From contig DATBDZ010000053.1 in NCBI GenBank assembly GCA_036276235.1, positions 1 through 43,468 of the forward strand: a stretch of 43,468 nt of DNA, given 5' to 3'. Of the stretch, positions 23,958 through 31,961 are shown one piece after another. Under the pieces are notes generated by a model, which was given only the letters and a program-made list of their open reading frames with translations, was not told the DNA's origin and made no database searches. The position numbers and the translations under genes are program-made. Each line of letters begins with the position of its first letter. The stretch's first letter is position 1. The DNA is from JANWHF01 sp036276235 (GTDB lineage Bacteria; Planctomycetota; Phycisphaerae; Tepidisphaerales; Tepidisphaeraceae).

Positions 23958-25010
23958 TCACGCTTTGCCCATCAGATTCTTCACAATAAACCGCTCCAGC
24001 CCTTCATAGTCGCGCGCGTCGATGTATCCTTGCCACGCCTTTCGGTCGATCGAATGCGCCAACTCGACCAGATCCAGGAAGATTTCCTTCGAATGCTTGA
24101 GATGCAAAAACGCCTTATCCGGCGGCTGCGTGCGCATCGCCTTCACATCGAGGCCTACCACTTCGCCATTCTTCCCGTAGCCGTTGCGAACCAACGTATC
24201 GACTTGATTAAATGCCCGGCGTAGATCGACGCTGCCGAAAGTTTTGTCCTGATCGTATTTGAGGCCGTTCTGATCGTTCAGATGCACGCCCCACAGCTTC
24301 TTGTGAAAGAGCGCGTAGGCAAATTCATCGGAAGGATCGAGGCCGGCGAGAATCGCGTGGGCTGATTCAATCAAGACGCCGACGCGGCCGGGGTCCTTGC
24401 TCTTGTACGCCAGCGCCAAGAAATGCCCGGTAGTCGGCAGATACATCAAATCCATCGGCTCATTCGGCTTCATCTCGCCCAGCAGGCGGATGTTCTTGTC
24501 ATAGTCGAGCATCGCATCGACAAACTCCAACATCCGATTGAAGCTTGTGACGGCGTCCTTGCTCTCGCGCACATATGTTCCCTCGCGGGCCGGCCACCAG
24601 ACAAACCGCTCGCTCCCCAGGATGCGCCCGACATCGATCGCGCGCTTGCCGCGCTCCAGCGCCCACTTTCGGTCGGCGGCGCTGTTGCTGGTCACCGGGC
24701 CATCGATGCCCCGCTCATGCTCCCAGTGCCGCGGCGCGAAGATCTCGGCCTTGAGGCCATGATCATCGAGCATCCTCTTGATTTCCTTCGCCTTCTTCTG
24801 CCGATCGGCGTCGGAAAACTCATCCGGGACGGCATCATCATCATGAAACTGCACATAATCGAAGCCCAATTCCTTGAACGTCTTGAGCTTCTGCGCAAAG
24901 GATTTCTCCTCGCGCACCGCCGGCCCAAACGGGTCGGCCCCGCCGTGCAAATTCCACGGCCCGGCCGAGAATGCGAAATCCTTCTTGGTACTCCACTGCT
25001 TGTTGGCCAT
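23958..25010 (-). CDS. Xylose isomerase family TIM-barrel protein
   Basis: The 350-residue protein resembles bacterial xylose (and related aldose) isomerases, which convert an aldose to its ketose using two divalent metals. Recognisable segments are FAFSAGPWNLHGGADPFG, VQFHDDDAVP (catalytic His and Asp in HD-x-D), WWPAREGTYVRESKD, LGEMKPNEPMD (metal Glu/Lys, equivalent to EPKPNEP), VGVLIESAHAI and WGVHLNDQNGLKYDQDKTFG (metal Asp residues). An AAGGAG ribosome site precedes the start. The NHA motif of true XylA appears as SAHA, so another aldose may be the substrate. No sugar kinase or transporter is next to it; it is divergent from rpmH. Confidence 0.83.
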   Translation of the reverse strand: MANKQWSTKKDFAFSAGPWNLHGGADPFGPAVREEKSFAQKLKTFKELGFDYVQFHDDDAVPDEFSDADRQKKAKEIKRMLDDHGLKAEIFAPRHWEHERGIDGPVTSNSAADRKWALERGKRAIDVGRILGSERFVWWPAREGTYVRESKDAVTSFNRMLEFVDAMLDYDKNIRLLGEMKPNEPMDLMYLPTTGHFLALAYKSKDPGRVGVLIESAHAILAGLDPSDEFAYALFHKKLWGVHLNDQNGLKYDQDKTFGSVDLRRAFNQVDTLVRNGYGKNGEVVGLDVKAMRTQPPDKAFLHLKHSKEIFLDLVELAHSIDRKAWQGYIDARDYEGLERFIVKNLMGKA

Positions 25011-25119
25011 CGCCGCTCCTTCGCCTGGGATTTGGTGAATCGGTTCCGCCGATTACGGAATGCGGGAATGGTAATATCTGTGGTTCGCGAAGCAAAAGGG
25101 CAGGTTACCTTCAGTTGAC

Positions 25120-25148
25120 TTGGCATCGCCGGCCCAGCATGGTATACA
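25120..25148 (+). promoter_or_regulatory. Sigma-70-type promoter of rpmH
   Basis: TTGGCA (25120-25125) and TATACA (25143-25148) are 17 bp apart. The expected start near 25155 gives a leader of about 70 nt that carries a GC-rich stem at 25161-25179. Confidence 0.65.
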
Positions 25149-25160
25149 TTCCCCCCTTTC

Positions 25161-25179
25161 GGCCCGCTCCAGGCGGGCC
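25161..25179 (+). other. Hairpin in the rpmH leader
   Basis: GGCCCGC (25161-25167) pairs with GCGGGCC (25173-25179), extended by a C-G pair, with a 5-nt loop. It is followed by GGCTTTAT rather than a T-run, so it is more likely a leader structure than a terminator. Confidence 0.55.
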
Positions 25180-25223
25180 GGCTTTATCGGGACATTGAGG
25201 TTTTTTAGAAGCAGGATCGAACC

Positions 25224-25361
25224 ATGCCGCATTATCCCCACAAGATCAGCAAGGTAAAACGCGCCCGGGCCGTCGGGTTTCGCGCGCGGATGAGGACCAA
25301 GAAGGGCCGTCAGATGATCAGCCGCAAGCGCCGCGCGGGGCGGCGCGTGCAGGTGGTCTGA
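25224..25361 (+). CDS. rpmH: 50S ribosomal protein bL34
   Basis: bL34 is a small, very basic protein of the large ribosomal subunit. The 45-codon gene begins MPHYPHKISKVKRARAVGFR and continues to the diagnostic core RARMRTKKGRQMISRKRRAG, ending in RRVQVV. AGGA lies 7-8 bases before the ATG. It has its own promoter and a strong terminator, so it is monocistronic. In most bacteria rpmH is followed by rnpA and sits near oriC; neither rnpA, yidC nor dnaA is near here. The N-terminal extension (PHYPHKIS in place of the usual KRTYQPS type) is lineage-specific. Confidence 0.95.
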   Translation: MPHYPHKISKVKRARAVGFRARMRTKKGRQMISRKRRAGRRVQVV

Positions 25362-25390
25362 TATCTCTGTTTCGGTTGCCAGATCAAATG

Positions 25391-25423
25391 AGCACGGGCG
25401 CGCGATGCGCGCCCGTGCTTTTT
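25391..25423 (+). terminator. Rho-independent terminator of rpmH
   Basis: A perfect 13-bp GC-rich stem (25391-25403 with 25407-25419) with a 3-nt loop runs into TTTTTC. It lies 29 nt after the rpmH stop and just before the stop of the convergent Tat-protein gene. Confidence 0.93.
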
Positions 25424-25441
25424 CTTGGTTGAGCGTTTAGG

Positions 25442-26998
25442 TCACACGTTCAAAAGCTGCTTGGCCTCGGCGACGCCCGGCGCGGGGCGGCCGTATTCGC
25501 TGGCGGTGACACGGGCCAGCGCGGTCAGTTGCCGCCACCGGAAAGCCGGGCGCAGGTCGGCGAATTCTTCGCTGGTGGTTCGATAAAACTTCTCGGCGTG
25601 AAGCGAGCCATCTTCGCTGATCGCAAACTTGAGCATCAGATCGAAAACGGGGCGGGGGTTGTGGCCGAGATCTCCATACTTGTGAACGACGGCGGCGGCG
25701 TGGGCCTGCATGTTGCCGCGCACGGCTTCTTCAAGCTGGCCAAGCAACGCGGCGGCCTCCGTCTCCTTGATCTGACTGAGATGACTCGCCAGCGGGAGCG
25801 GCTGCCAATGCAGGAAATCACCGCCGCGGTTTACGCGATCGAGCGCCACCTGATATGCGCCCAGGATCAGGCACGCGAAGGCATTGCGCGTGTTGCCGGC
25901 GCGGGCGAGATTTCGCCAGGCGTTGGCCGAATCGCAGGCGTGAACGCCGATCGAATCTCCGTGCACGCTGCCAATCGGTTTGCCGGCGACTTCCATTGCC
26001 GCGGTGCGGCCGATGTCGCGCAGGATGAGCTGATTGGCCGCCAGCGAGATCGCTTCACTGAGCGATGCCGGCGCGATTCCGTCGGCGAGCGCGCCGGCGG
26101 CGATGTCCGCCGCCTGCTCGGGCGTGGCTTCAAATATTTCGCGCGAAGTTCGATCGACCCACCCATCATCCGCACGGCGATCGCCCGGCGCCCGATCAAG
26201 CAGATGATGCTGATCCAATGCCTTGGCGAGGATATCCGCCGGCTTACGCGGCTGTTTGCTGACCCAATCGGAAGTCTGAAGACAGTAGCGCACCGATTGC
26301 CGCAACAACGTGTGCGCATGCTCGCGGCCGATCAGGCCGAGCATATCCCACGCGCGATAAGGAAGAACGGTGCGATGAACTTCGGTGTCATCCTGCACGG
26401 CAAAGAGGAGTTCATTGAGCGCCTGATCAGGACTGCCCTTCGCGATGGCTGCGAAGGTTCCCTCCGCGCCGCGCGTATCGCGATTACGAATGGCCGCGCG
26501 AAGCGCTTCTTCGGGTGAGACGCGGGAATCGACTTCCGATGGAGTAACCGCCGTCAGCACTTCGCTGCTGGCGCCGCCATGTTCGTGAATGCGGTTGGTG
26601 TTGCGATAGAGGACTTTGAGGATCGGGAGCGGTCGCTGATTGTCGGACAGCTCATCGGACATGTGAACCGCCGGCGCGAGCGCCATCATCGTGTGGAAGC
26701 CGACATAATCTTCGCCGCCGAAGGTGCGGGCATTGGCCAGCGCCGCGGCGGCGGCGAGTTGGCGCAGGGGAGTGCCTTCCCTAAGTTTCGCGACCAGCGT
26801 CGGTAGCAGCCGTTCGAGAGGCGTATCCTGCATCAGCTCAACCAGCGGCTCCAGTCCTCCAAAGGTGAGCCGGGCCGGCGCATCGGCCGCGAGCGCCGGT
26901 GCCAGTCCCAGCTCGCTTGCCAGGCTGCACCCAACACTGACAGTGATCATCCCCCGCCCCACTTCAGCCAGGAACTCCCGACGACTGTTCTGTGCCAT
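25442..26998 (-). CDS. Tat-exported protein of unknown function
   Basis: The 518-residue protein starts with a twin-arginine signal (NSRREFLAEVGRG, then a hydrophobic stretch to about residue 36, ALAADA cleavage), so it folds, perhaps with a cofactor, before export. AAGGAG precedes the start. The mature part is almost all alpha-helical with Ala/Leu-rich helices, resembling alpha-solenoid folds. His-rich spots (DQHHLLD; RIHEHGG; HRTVLPYR) could bind metal or haem, but this is speculative. I do not recognise the family, although Tat-borne proteins of this type are common in planctomycetes. It stands alone, convergent with rpmH. Confidence 0.85.
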   Translation of the reverse strand: MAQNSRREFLAEVGRGMITVSVGCSLASELGLAPALAADAPARLTFGGLEPLVELMQDTPLERLLPTLVAKLREGTPLRQLAAAAALANARTFGGEDYVGFHTMMALAPAVHMSDELSDNQRPLPILKVLYRNTNRIHEHGGASSEVLTAVTPSEVDSRVSPEEALRAAIRNRDTRGAEGTFAAIAKGSPDQALNELLFAVQDDTEVHRTVLPYRAWDMLGLIGREHAHTLLRQSVRYCLQTSDWVSKQPRKPADILAKALDQHHLLDRAPGDRRADDGWVDRTSREIFEATPEQAADIAAGALADGIAPASLSEAISLAANQLILRDIGRTAAMEVAGKPIGSVHGDSIGVHACDSANAWRNLARAGNTRNAFACLILGAYQVALDRVNRGGDFLHWQPLPLASHLSQIKETEAAALLGQLEEAVRGNMQAHAAAVVHKYGDLGHNPRPVFDLMLKFAISEDGSLHAEKFYRTTSEEFADLRPAFRWRQLTALARVTASEYGRPAPGVAEAKQLLNV

Positions 26999-27154
26999 GG
27001 CGATCTCCTTATCTGTGCAAAGAGGTGCGGATGGACGAAGAAGAGCCGTAAATCATCCCACGCGTGGCGCGGGCGTCAAGGCGAATGTGGAAGAATGTCC
27101 GCCCCACCAAATGCACTTCCCGATCGAACCCCCTGCGCATACCATGTGTCATCA

Positions 27155-27628
27155 ATGTCCGGCAAGGCAAAAGCCAATCTCGAACCGCGCATCCACAATC
27201 GGCGGGCGACGCATGAGTTCTTCATTACCGCCAAGCTCGAGTGCGGCATCGTCCTGCAAGGCAGCGAAGTCAAATCGCTGCGCGCCGGCAAGGCGCAGCT
27301 CCAGGATTCCTTCGCCCGCGTAGAGAACGGCGAGCTGATCCTCTACAACGCCCACATCGATCCCTACGAGAAGGCGGCGCTGGTCACGAATCACGAAGCC
27401 AAGCGCGCCCGCAAGTTGCTGGCGCACAAGCGCGAGATCAAACGCCTCGCCGACGAAACCGCGCAGAAGGGCACGACGCTGATCCCCCTGGCGATGTACT
27501 TCAAAGGCGGCCGTGTAAAGGTAGAAATCGGCGTAGGCCGCGGCAAGCAATATCACGACAAACGCGACGCAATCCGAAAGAAGGAGATGGACAGGGATAT
27601 CCGGCGGGCGATGACGCAACGACAATAG
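27155..27628 (+). CDS. smpB: SsrA-binding protein SmpB
   Basis: SmpB binds tmRNA and the stalled ribosome in trans-translation. The ATG at 27155 gives 157 residues, the normal size; 20 more codons are open upstream without a ribosome site. The family core is intact: IHNRRATHEFFITAKLECGI, VLQGSEVKSLRAGKAQLQDSF, NAHIDPYE, RARKLLAHKREIKRL, TLIPLAMYFKGGRVKVEIGV and the basic C-terminal tail GKQYHDKRDAIRKKEMDRDI that enters the mRNA channel. The tmRNA gene (ssrA), often next to smpB, is not in the gaps on either side. Confidence 0.96.
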   Translation: MSGKAKANLEPRIHNRRATHEFFITAKLECGIVLQGSEVKSLRAGKAQLQDSFARVENGELILYNAHIDPYEKAALVTNHEAKRARKLLAHKREIKRLADETAQKGTTLIPLAMYFKGGRVKVEIGVGRGKQYHDKRDAIRKKEMDRDIRRAMTQRQ

Positions 27629-27635
27629 CCGGAAT

Positions 27636-27715
27636 AGGCACGAAGGCACGTAGGGACGAAGGCGCGAAGGGAAAAACAGTCGCATTTCCCTTTGCGCCTT
27701 CGTCCCTTCGTGCCT
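27636..27715. repeat. Palindromic word repeat, family F
   Basis: Imperfect arms (27636-27675 and 27685-27715) are made of GGCACGAAGG / GGGACGAAGG / GGCGCGAAGG words and their complement. It begins seven bases after the smpB stop and could serve as its terminator, though without a long T-run. Confidence 0.9.
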
Positions 27716-27828
27716 CGGTCGCGGCTTTAAGGAATCGCTCCCACGTCGGAACGTGTGGCGTGCGGTCGGCGCTCCGCAGACAAACGCGCAGCAGAACTTG
27801 TTCGCCGCTTAAACTCATTGCTGAATCC

Positions 27829-27902
27829 GTAGGGGTGAACCCTGTGTTCGCCCGGCGTTCCTCGCGCGAACGGCGGAGGGTGAACACGAGGTTCACCCCT
27901 AC
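27829..27902. repeat. Palindromic repeat, family C copy 1
   Basis: The arms 27829-27853 and about 27876-27902 start with GTAGGGGTGAACC. The right arm contains the stop codon of crcB (27899-27901). Related elements are at 36686-36782 (degenerate) and 36800-36870. Confidence 0.92.
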
Positions 27903-28288
27903 AGGCGCGCCAAGTAAATCCCAAGGCGAACGCCGATCAATCCCAGCGCGAGGCTGCCGAATAAATACGACAACGCCTCCAGCAGCGCGCCATCGCTGGC
28001 GAGGTTGTTGCTCTCGTACATGTAGGTCGAAAAAGTCGTGTATGCACCGAGAAATCCTGTGGCGATTGCCAGGCGCAACGTTTCCGAATGCGGGCCGATC
28101 GCCCGCGTGCCTATCACCGTGAGAAACCAGCCAAGAAACGCGCTGCCCGTGACATTAATGACAAATGTGCCGATGGGAAATGATGTGTTGGGCAACCAGC
28201 GGCGAAAGAGAATCCAAACGCCATATCGAGTCAGCGCACCGAAAAATCCCGCCGTACCTATAGCCAGGCAATTGATCAAAACCTTCAT
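27899..28288 (-). CDS. crcB: Fluoride channel CrcB/FluC
   Basis: FluC proteins are small dual-topology membrane proteins that let fluoride leave the cell. This 129-residue protein has four membrane segments and the family signatures GALTRYGVW (about 18-26), FPIGTFVINVTGSAFLGWFL (about 37-56, with the conserved Asn and Phe-box region) and GFLGAYTTFSTY (about 78-89). One copy is present, as in homodimeric FluC. Its start overlaps the preceding protease stop as ATGA, and its stop is formed by a palindromic repeat. No fluoride riboswitch is seen near it or before the first gene of the operon. Confidence 0.95.
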   Translation of the reverse strand: MKVLINCLAIGTAGFFGALTRYGVWILFRRWLPNTSFPIGTFVINVTGSAFLGWFLTVIGTRAIGPHSETLRLAIATGFLGAYTTFSTYMYESNNLASDGALLEALSYLFGSLALGLIGVRLGIYLARL

Positions 28289-29385
28289 GGCTTTCCCGCC
28301 CGGCCCGGACTGCTCTTGGGATCCTTCTTATCCGATGCGATGGTCACGTCCTTGCTCGCGCCGGCCAGATCGGTCAGGCGAAGCTCGCCGGCGTTTGCAT
28401 TCAGCTTGAATGCAAAATGCGAGAAAAACGCGTCGCCCAGCAGCGGCGGCGCATTGGTCGCCGAGCGCGGCAGGACCACGCATTCCACATCCTCCACCAC
28501 AAACCGGCCGACGCGCACCGATTTCAGATGCATCTTGCGCACTTTGATCGTGTGACCATCCGCCATCGACACTTCCCCTTCCGGATCGCGCGGGCCGGGG
28601 ACCATGTTCAACTCTGCCGCCAGATCTGCCGGAAGCGAGACGATGCTGGCACCGGTGTCGAAGATCATCGTGCGGGTGAGCGTGCCGTTGAGCGTCACCT
28701 CAATGGTCGGCACGCCGTTTTCCATTTTGACGGGGATGACTTCATCTTCGATTTCGGATCGCCATTTCTTTAACAGGTTGCTCGCCGAGGCGAACTCGGG
28801 TGTCGGGCCCATTCGCACTTTCGGCCGCGCTGTTTCGTTGATCTTGGAGATTGCGTTTTTGACGGCTTCATCTGCTGCCCAATCCTTGTAATGTTCGGTG
28901 ATCTCTTCGGCCTTTGGGGCTAGCACGAGGACGGCATCGGCAAACTCCGCTTTGGATTTGGTGCCGACCTTGGCGGCTTGCTGTTCCATTGTCGTCACTT
29001 CTTCGGTCCCCTGTTTGATGCGCCCGGCAAGGCCATTCATGCGGCCGATGATCTGGTTCTGCTGCGTTGGATCGCTTATAGAAGCCATGCGGTCATTGAG
29101 CGCCGTGTAATCCGACACCCAGCCATTGATCGTATTTTTCGCGGCCTTGATTCTCTGCTCCTGCGCCTGGCGAACCTTCAGCTCATCATCGAGCTTCTTG
29201 CGCGCGACGCGAAGCTGGCGCATCGCCGTCAATACATCTGGCTCGCCCGCGGCGACATAAATCCCTGATGCCTTGATCAGCCCCTTGTCCTTCAGCACAT
29301 CCGCCGGCGCGGGATCATCGGCGCGGCAGATCGAAGCAAGCATCAGGCAGACGATGGACAGGATTAGCGAATGTCGATGAGTCAT
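28285..29385 (-). CDS. Exported retropepsin-like aspartic protease
   Basis: The 366-residue protein has a signal peptide (MTHRHSLILSIVCLMLASIC, cleavage near residue 22). A long, charged, coiled-coil-like region follows (about 52-185, many Lys/Glu/Gln). The clan AA (retropepsin-type) aspartic protease domain is at about 228-345. The single active-site triad D243-T244-G245 lies in MIFDTGASIVSLPADL, and the C-terminal PPLLGDAFFSHFAFKLNANAGELRL matches the partner segment of this family. Such single-domain enzymes act as homodimers. The coil could bring two copies together. It is encoded between an MFS transporter (25-nt gap) and crcB (ATGA overlap). Its substrate is unknown. Confidence 0.88.
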   Translation of the reverse strand: MTHRHSLILSIVCLMLASICRADDPAPADVLKDKGLIKASGIYVAAGEPDVLTAMRQLRVARKKLDDELKVRQAQEQRIKAAKNTINGWVSDYTALNDRMASISDPTQQNQIIGRMNGLAGRIKQGTEEVTTMEQQAAKVGTKSKAEFADAVLVLAPKAEEITEHYKDWAADEAVKNAISKINETARPKVRMGPTPEFASASNLLKKWRSEIEDEVIPVKMENGVPTIEVTLNGTLTRTMIFDTGASIVSLPADLAAELNMVPGPRDPEGEVSMADGHTIKVRKMHLKSVRVGRFVVEDVECVVLPRSATNAPPLLGDAFFSHFAFKLNANAGELRLTDLAGASKDVTIASDKKDPKSSPGRAGKP

Positions 29386-29410
29386 GATCGACCTCTTTGG
29401 GTACCGGCGA

Positions 29411-30730
29411 TCACGTCAAAACCGGCGAGTTGACGCGTGGCCGAACCAGCAATGTTAACACGCCCGATGCCGCCAGTGCTACGGATAAGAAGATGAAGCT
29501 TGCGCCATATCCGCCGACGTGGTCCCGGAGGTATTTGACGAAATAGGTGCCGAAGAACCCACCGGCCGCGCCAAGCGTGTTGATCAGTGCCATCGATTCG
29601 GCGGCCACGTTGCGCGACACCATTTCCGGCACGAGCGCCCAAAACGGGCCATACGGTGCGTACATGCAGACGGCGGCGACGATCAGGCCGACGAAGCCGA
29701 TCCAGAAGTGCGTCTGGCCCGCCCAATAGGAGACGCCAAACGCCACCGCCCCCAGGAACATGAAGGGCCAGACAAACACCTTGCGCGTCTGCAATCGATC
29801 TGATGCCCAGGAGACGGCCGCCATCGTGATTGCGCCAATCACAAACGGAATCGCGTTGAGCAATCCGACCTTGGCGACGCCGGCGCTTGAGCCGCTCTTT
29901 AGAATCACCGGCAGCCACATCGTCAGGCCGTAGATGCCAATGCTCCAGGTGAGATATTGGAGGCAGAGAATGATCACCTGCGGATCGCGCGCGGCAGCCC
30001 GGAAATCCTTGACGTGCTTGACGTTTCGCTGCTCTTCTTCCAGCGAAGTTTCGATCGCATGGATTTGTTCGCGAGTCAGATGCTTCGACTCGCGCGGATA
30101 ATCGCGCGCCGCCTTCCACCAGATTCCGGCCCACAGCAAGGTCGGCAGCCCCTCGGCAACGAGCATCGTTTGCCAACCGGCCAGGCCGAAGATGGGATGC
30201 GACGAAAAATACTGAACCAGATACCCTGAGACAACCGAAGCCCACGCCACCGTCACCGGATTTCCCTGGATCAACAGCGAGTTGGCCAGCGAGCGCTCGC
30301 GCCTGTTGAACCAATGCGTGAGATAGACCAAAAGCGCCGGCAGCACGACGCCTTCAACCACGCCCAGCAGGAATCGATCAATCAGCAGCAGCCAATAGTT
30401 GGTGAGCAAACCGGTGAGCGTCGCGATCGCCGCCCAGAGGATTAGCGCGACAAACAGCAGCTTGCGCGAACTATGCTTCGCCGCATAGCTCGCGCCGGGG
30501 ATTTGGAACAGCACATAGCCGAAAAAGAAGGATGCGCTGAAGAAGGCGAATTGATCGCCGCGCAGATTCAGCGTCTTGCTCATGCCGCCGGCTTCCCCGA
30601 AGCCGATGTTGACGCGATCGAGATACGCGAGACTGTAAGTGACAAACGCGAGCGGCAGGACGAGAAGAAATCGCCGCGTGCGGCCGGGGACGGTGCGAGC
30701 GCCACTGGATGGTACTGTCGTTGTCGTCAT
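29411..30730 (-). CDS. MFS transporter, anion:cation symporter (ACS) family
   Basis: The start at 30730 gives 439 residues with twelve predicted membrane helices. The N-terminal half has RRFLLVLPLAFVTYSLAYLDRVNIGF, the ACS family signature, followed by LYVLFQIPG-like text (FFFGYVLFQIPGASY). The loop 2-3 motif is degenerate and the helix 4-5 motif reads LLIDRFLLGVVEGVVLPAL. Known ACS members move organic anions such as hexuronates, phthalate, glucarate or tartrate. No catabolic gene is next to it, so the substrate stays open. It starts a run with the aspartic protease and crcB and is divergent from the lipoprotein hydrolase. Confidence 0.9.
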   Translation of the reverse strand: MTTTTVPSSGARTVPGRTRRFLLVLPLAFVTYSLAYLDRVNIGFGEAGGMSKTLNLRGDQFAFFSASFFFGYVLFQIPGASYAAKHSSRKLLFVALILWAAIATLTGLLTNYWLLLIDRFLLGVVEGVVLPALLVYLTHWFNRRERSLANSLLIQGNPVTVAWASVVSGYLVQYFSSHPIFGLAGWQTMLVAEGLPTLLWAGIWWKAARDYPRESKHLTREQIHAIETSLEEEQRNVKHVKDFRAAARDPQVIILCLQYLTWSIGIYGLTMWLPVILKSGSSAGVAKVGLLNAIPFVIGAITMAAVSWASDRLQTRKVFVWPFMFLGAVAFGVSYWAGQTHFWIGFVGLIVAAVCMYAPYGPFWALVPEMVSRNVAAESMALINTLGAAGGFFGTYFVKYLRDHVGGYGASFIFLSVALAASGVLTLLVRPRVNSPVLT

Positions 30731-30784
30731 TGGGAAATAATGCAGGCCCGATCCTATCCGCGCTCGCACGAATCACAATCAATC

Positions 30785-30793
30785 TGCTATAGT
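30785..30793 (+). promoter_or_regulatory. Possible extended -10 promoter of the lipoprotein hydrolase
   Basis: TGCTATAGT is a close match to an extended -10 element, 40 nt upstream of the ATG at 30833. No -35 is evident. Confidence 0.4.
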
Positions 30794-30832
30794 CAGTCGA
30801 ATGGGATCGCGTTTTTGGGATCGCTGATTGTT

Positions 30833-31663
30833 ATGCCGCATGTCTGCCGTTCATTGATTTTCTGCTGCGTTGGCGCAATTGGAATCTGCCTTGGGATGGG
30901 CTGCCAGTCGGTCAACGTGCGGACTTCGCCCAATCATTCGCCCGCGCTTGAGCATACGTACCTGGTTCACCTCCCCGGCATTGGCGGCCGAACTTCGCTG
31001 GATATCAACTGGGTGCAGGGATTGTCGGATGGGCACGTCGCCGGCCACGTTGAGCTTTACGACTGGACGCGCCCGAATTGGTGGCTCTGGGCCCTGCGGG
31101 CTTACGAGCACAACCGGGCCGAATCGCGGATGATCGCCGATCGCATTACCGCCCGGGTGCGCGACGACCCGCAGGCAAACATCATCCTCACCGCCTGGAG
31201 CGGGGGATGTCAGGTCGCGATTTGGGCGCTGGAAGACTTGCCCGAGGACATCCGTGTGCAATCGGTCGTGATGGTCGCGCCGTCGATGCGCCCCAATTAC
31301 GACATGAGCCGCGCGCTGTCGCACGTGCGCGGCAGTCTCTTTGCCGTCACCAGCCCCGGCGATTGGTTCATCCTCGGCGGGGGCACACTCGTCTTCGGGG
31401 TCTCCGACGGCTCCAGAACCGCCGGCGCAGGGATGATCGGCTTTGAGATTCCGCAAGGGTCCAGCGAAGTCGAATACAAAAAGCTCGTTCAACTCGCGTA
31501 CGCCGCAAAATGGCTTCAATACGGAGACCTGGGCGGACATGCCGGAGCGGTCAGCGCAAGATTCGCGCGCGATGTGGTGGTACCGTTGCTCAAGGATGAC
31601 GCGAAAAAAGTGAACCCCCCGACGACGCGGCCCGCGACGCAGGAGCTTCCATCACGTCCGTAG
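30833..31663 (+). CDS. Lipoprotein with alpha/beta-hydrolase-like fold
   Basis: The ATG at 30833 gives 276 residues; the frame is open further upstream but that part lies antisense to the MFS gene. A lipoprotein-like signal ends in GMGC (Cys24). The body reads as an alpha/beta hydrolase: HLPGIGG (46-52, oxyanion loop), a nucleophile elbow around Ser123 (ILTAWSGGCQVAIWAL), VVMVAPSMRP after the next strand, SPGDWFILGGG near the acid position, and GGHAG (about 247-251) near the catalytic His. The elbow is A-W-S-G-G rather than G-x-S-x-G. It is probably an envelope esterase or lipase-like protein of unknown substrate. Confidence 0.78.
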   Translation: MPHVCRSLIFCCVGAIGICLGMGCQSVNVRTSPNHSPALEHTYLVHLPGIGGRTSLDINWVQGLSDGHVAGHVELYDWTRPNWWLWALRAYEHNRAESRMIADRITARVRDDPQANIILTAWSGGCQVAIWALEDLPEDIRVQSVVMVAPSMRPNYDMSRALSHVRGSLFAVTSPGDWFILGGGTLVFGVSDGSRTAGAGMIGFEIPQGSSEVEYKKLVQLAYAAKWLQYGDLGGHAGAVSARFARDVVVPLLKDDAKKVNPPTTRPATQELPSRP

Positions 31664-31688
31664 TCTCCTGGATATTGCACTACTGGTC

Positions 31689-31767
31689 CGGTGCTTCCGC
31701 ACTCGGCTATCAGGAAGGAACTCGTTGCACGTTCCGCCCTGATAGCCGAGTGCGGAAGCACCGGACT
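31689..31767. repeat. Palindromic repeat, family G
   Basis: A perfect 28-bp inverted repeat (31689-31716 and 31740-31767) with arms beginning TCCGGTGCTTCCGCACTC. The 23-nt centre has a further inner GGAAC/GTTCC stem. It begins 25 nt after the lipoprotein hydrolase stop. Only one copy is in this window. Confidence 0.95.
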
Positions 31768-31841
31768 TTTGTCTGCAGCCTCGGTGGAGTCGCCCAGCAC
31801 GCTCGACGCTGGTGTACACCCACACACACGATCCAGGAACC

Positions 31842-31916
31842 GTCATGCTGAGGTACTCCGAAGCATCTGGCCATTTCCGCGATCCGGCCAGATGCTTCGG
31901 AGTACCTCAGCATGAC
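31842..31916. repeat. Palindromic repeat, family A copy 3
   Basis: The 30-31-bp arms are the same as in copies 1 and 2 (6984-7061 and 8063-8139) with a 13-14-nt loop of different sequence. TTTT follows on the plus strand. It lies between family G and the icd stop. Confidence 0.95.
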
Positions 31917-31961
31917 ATTTTATTGCGGTAACAGCGAGAACAGCAAGTCCTGCGTCGCGTC

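Noticed and set aside
27629..27898. tmRNA (ssrA) gene next to smpB
   Set aside because: The gap contains only palindromic repeats; there is no tRNA-like acceptor with TTCGA-type T-loop and no tag reading frame.
29386..29410. Fluoride riboswitch ahead of the crcB operon
   Set aside because: Neither the short gap before the protease nor the region before the MFS gene holds the conserved fluoride-aptamer pattern.
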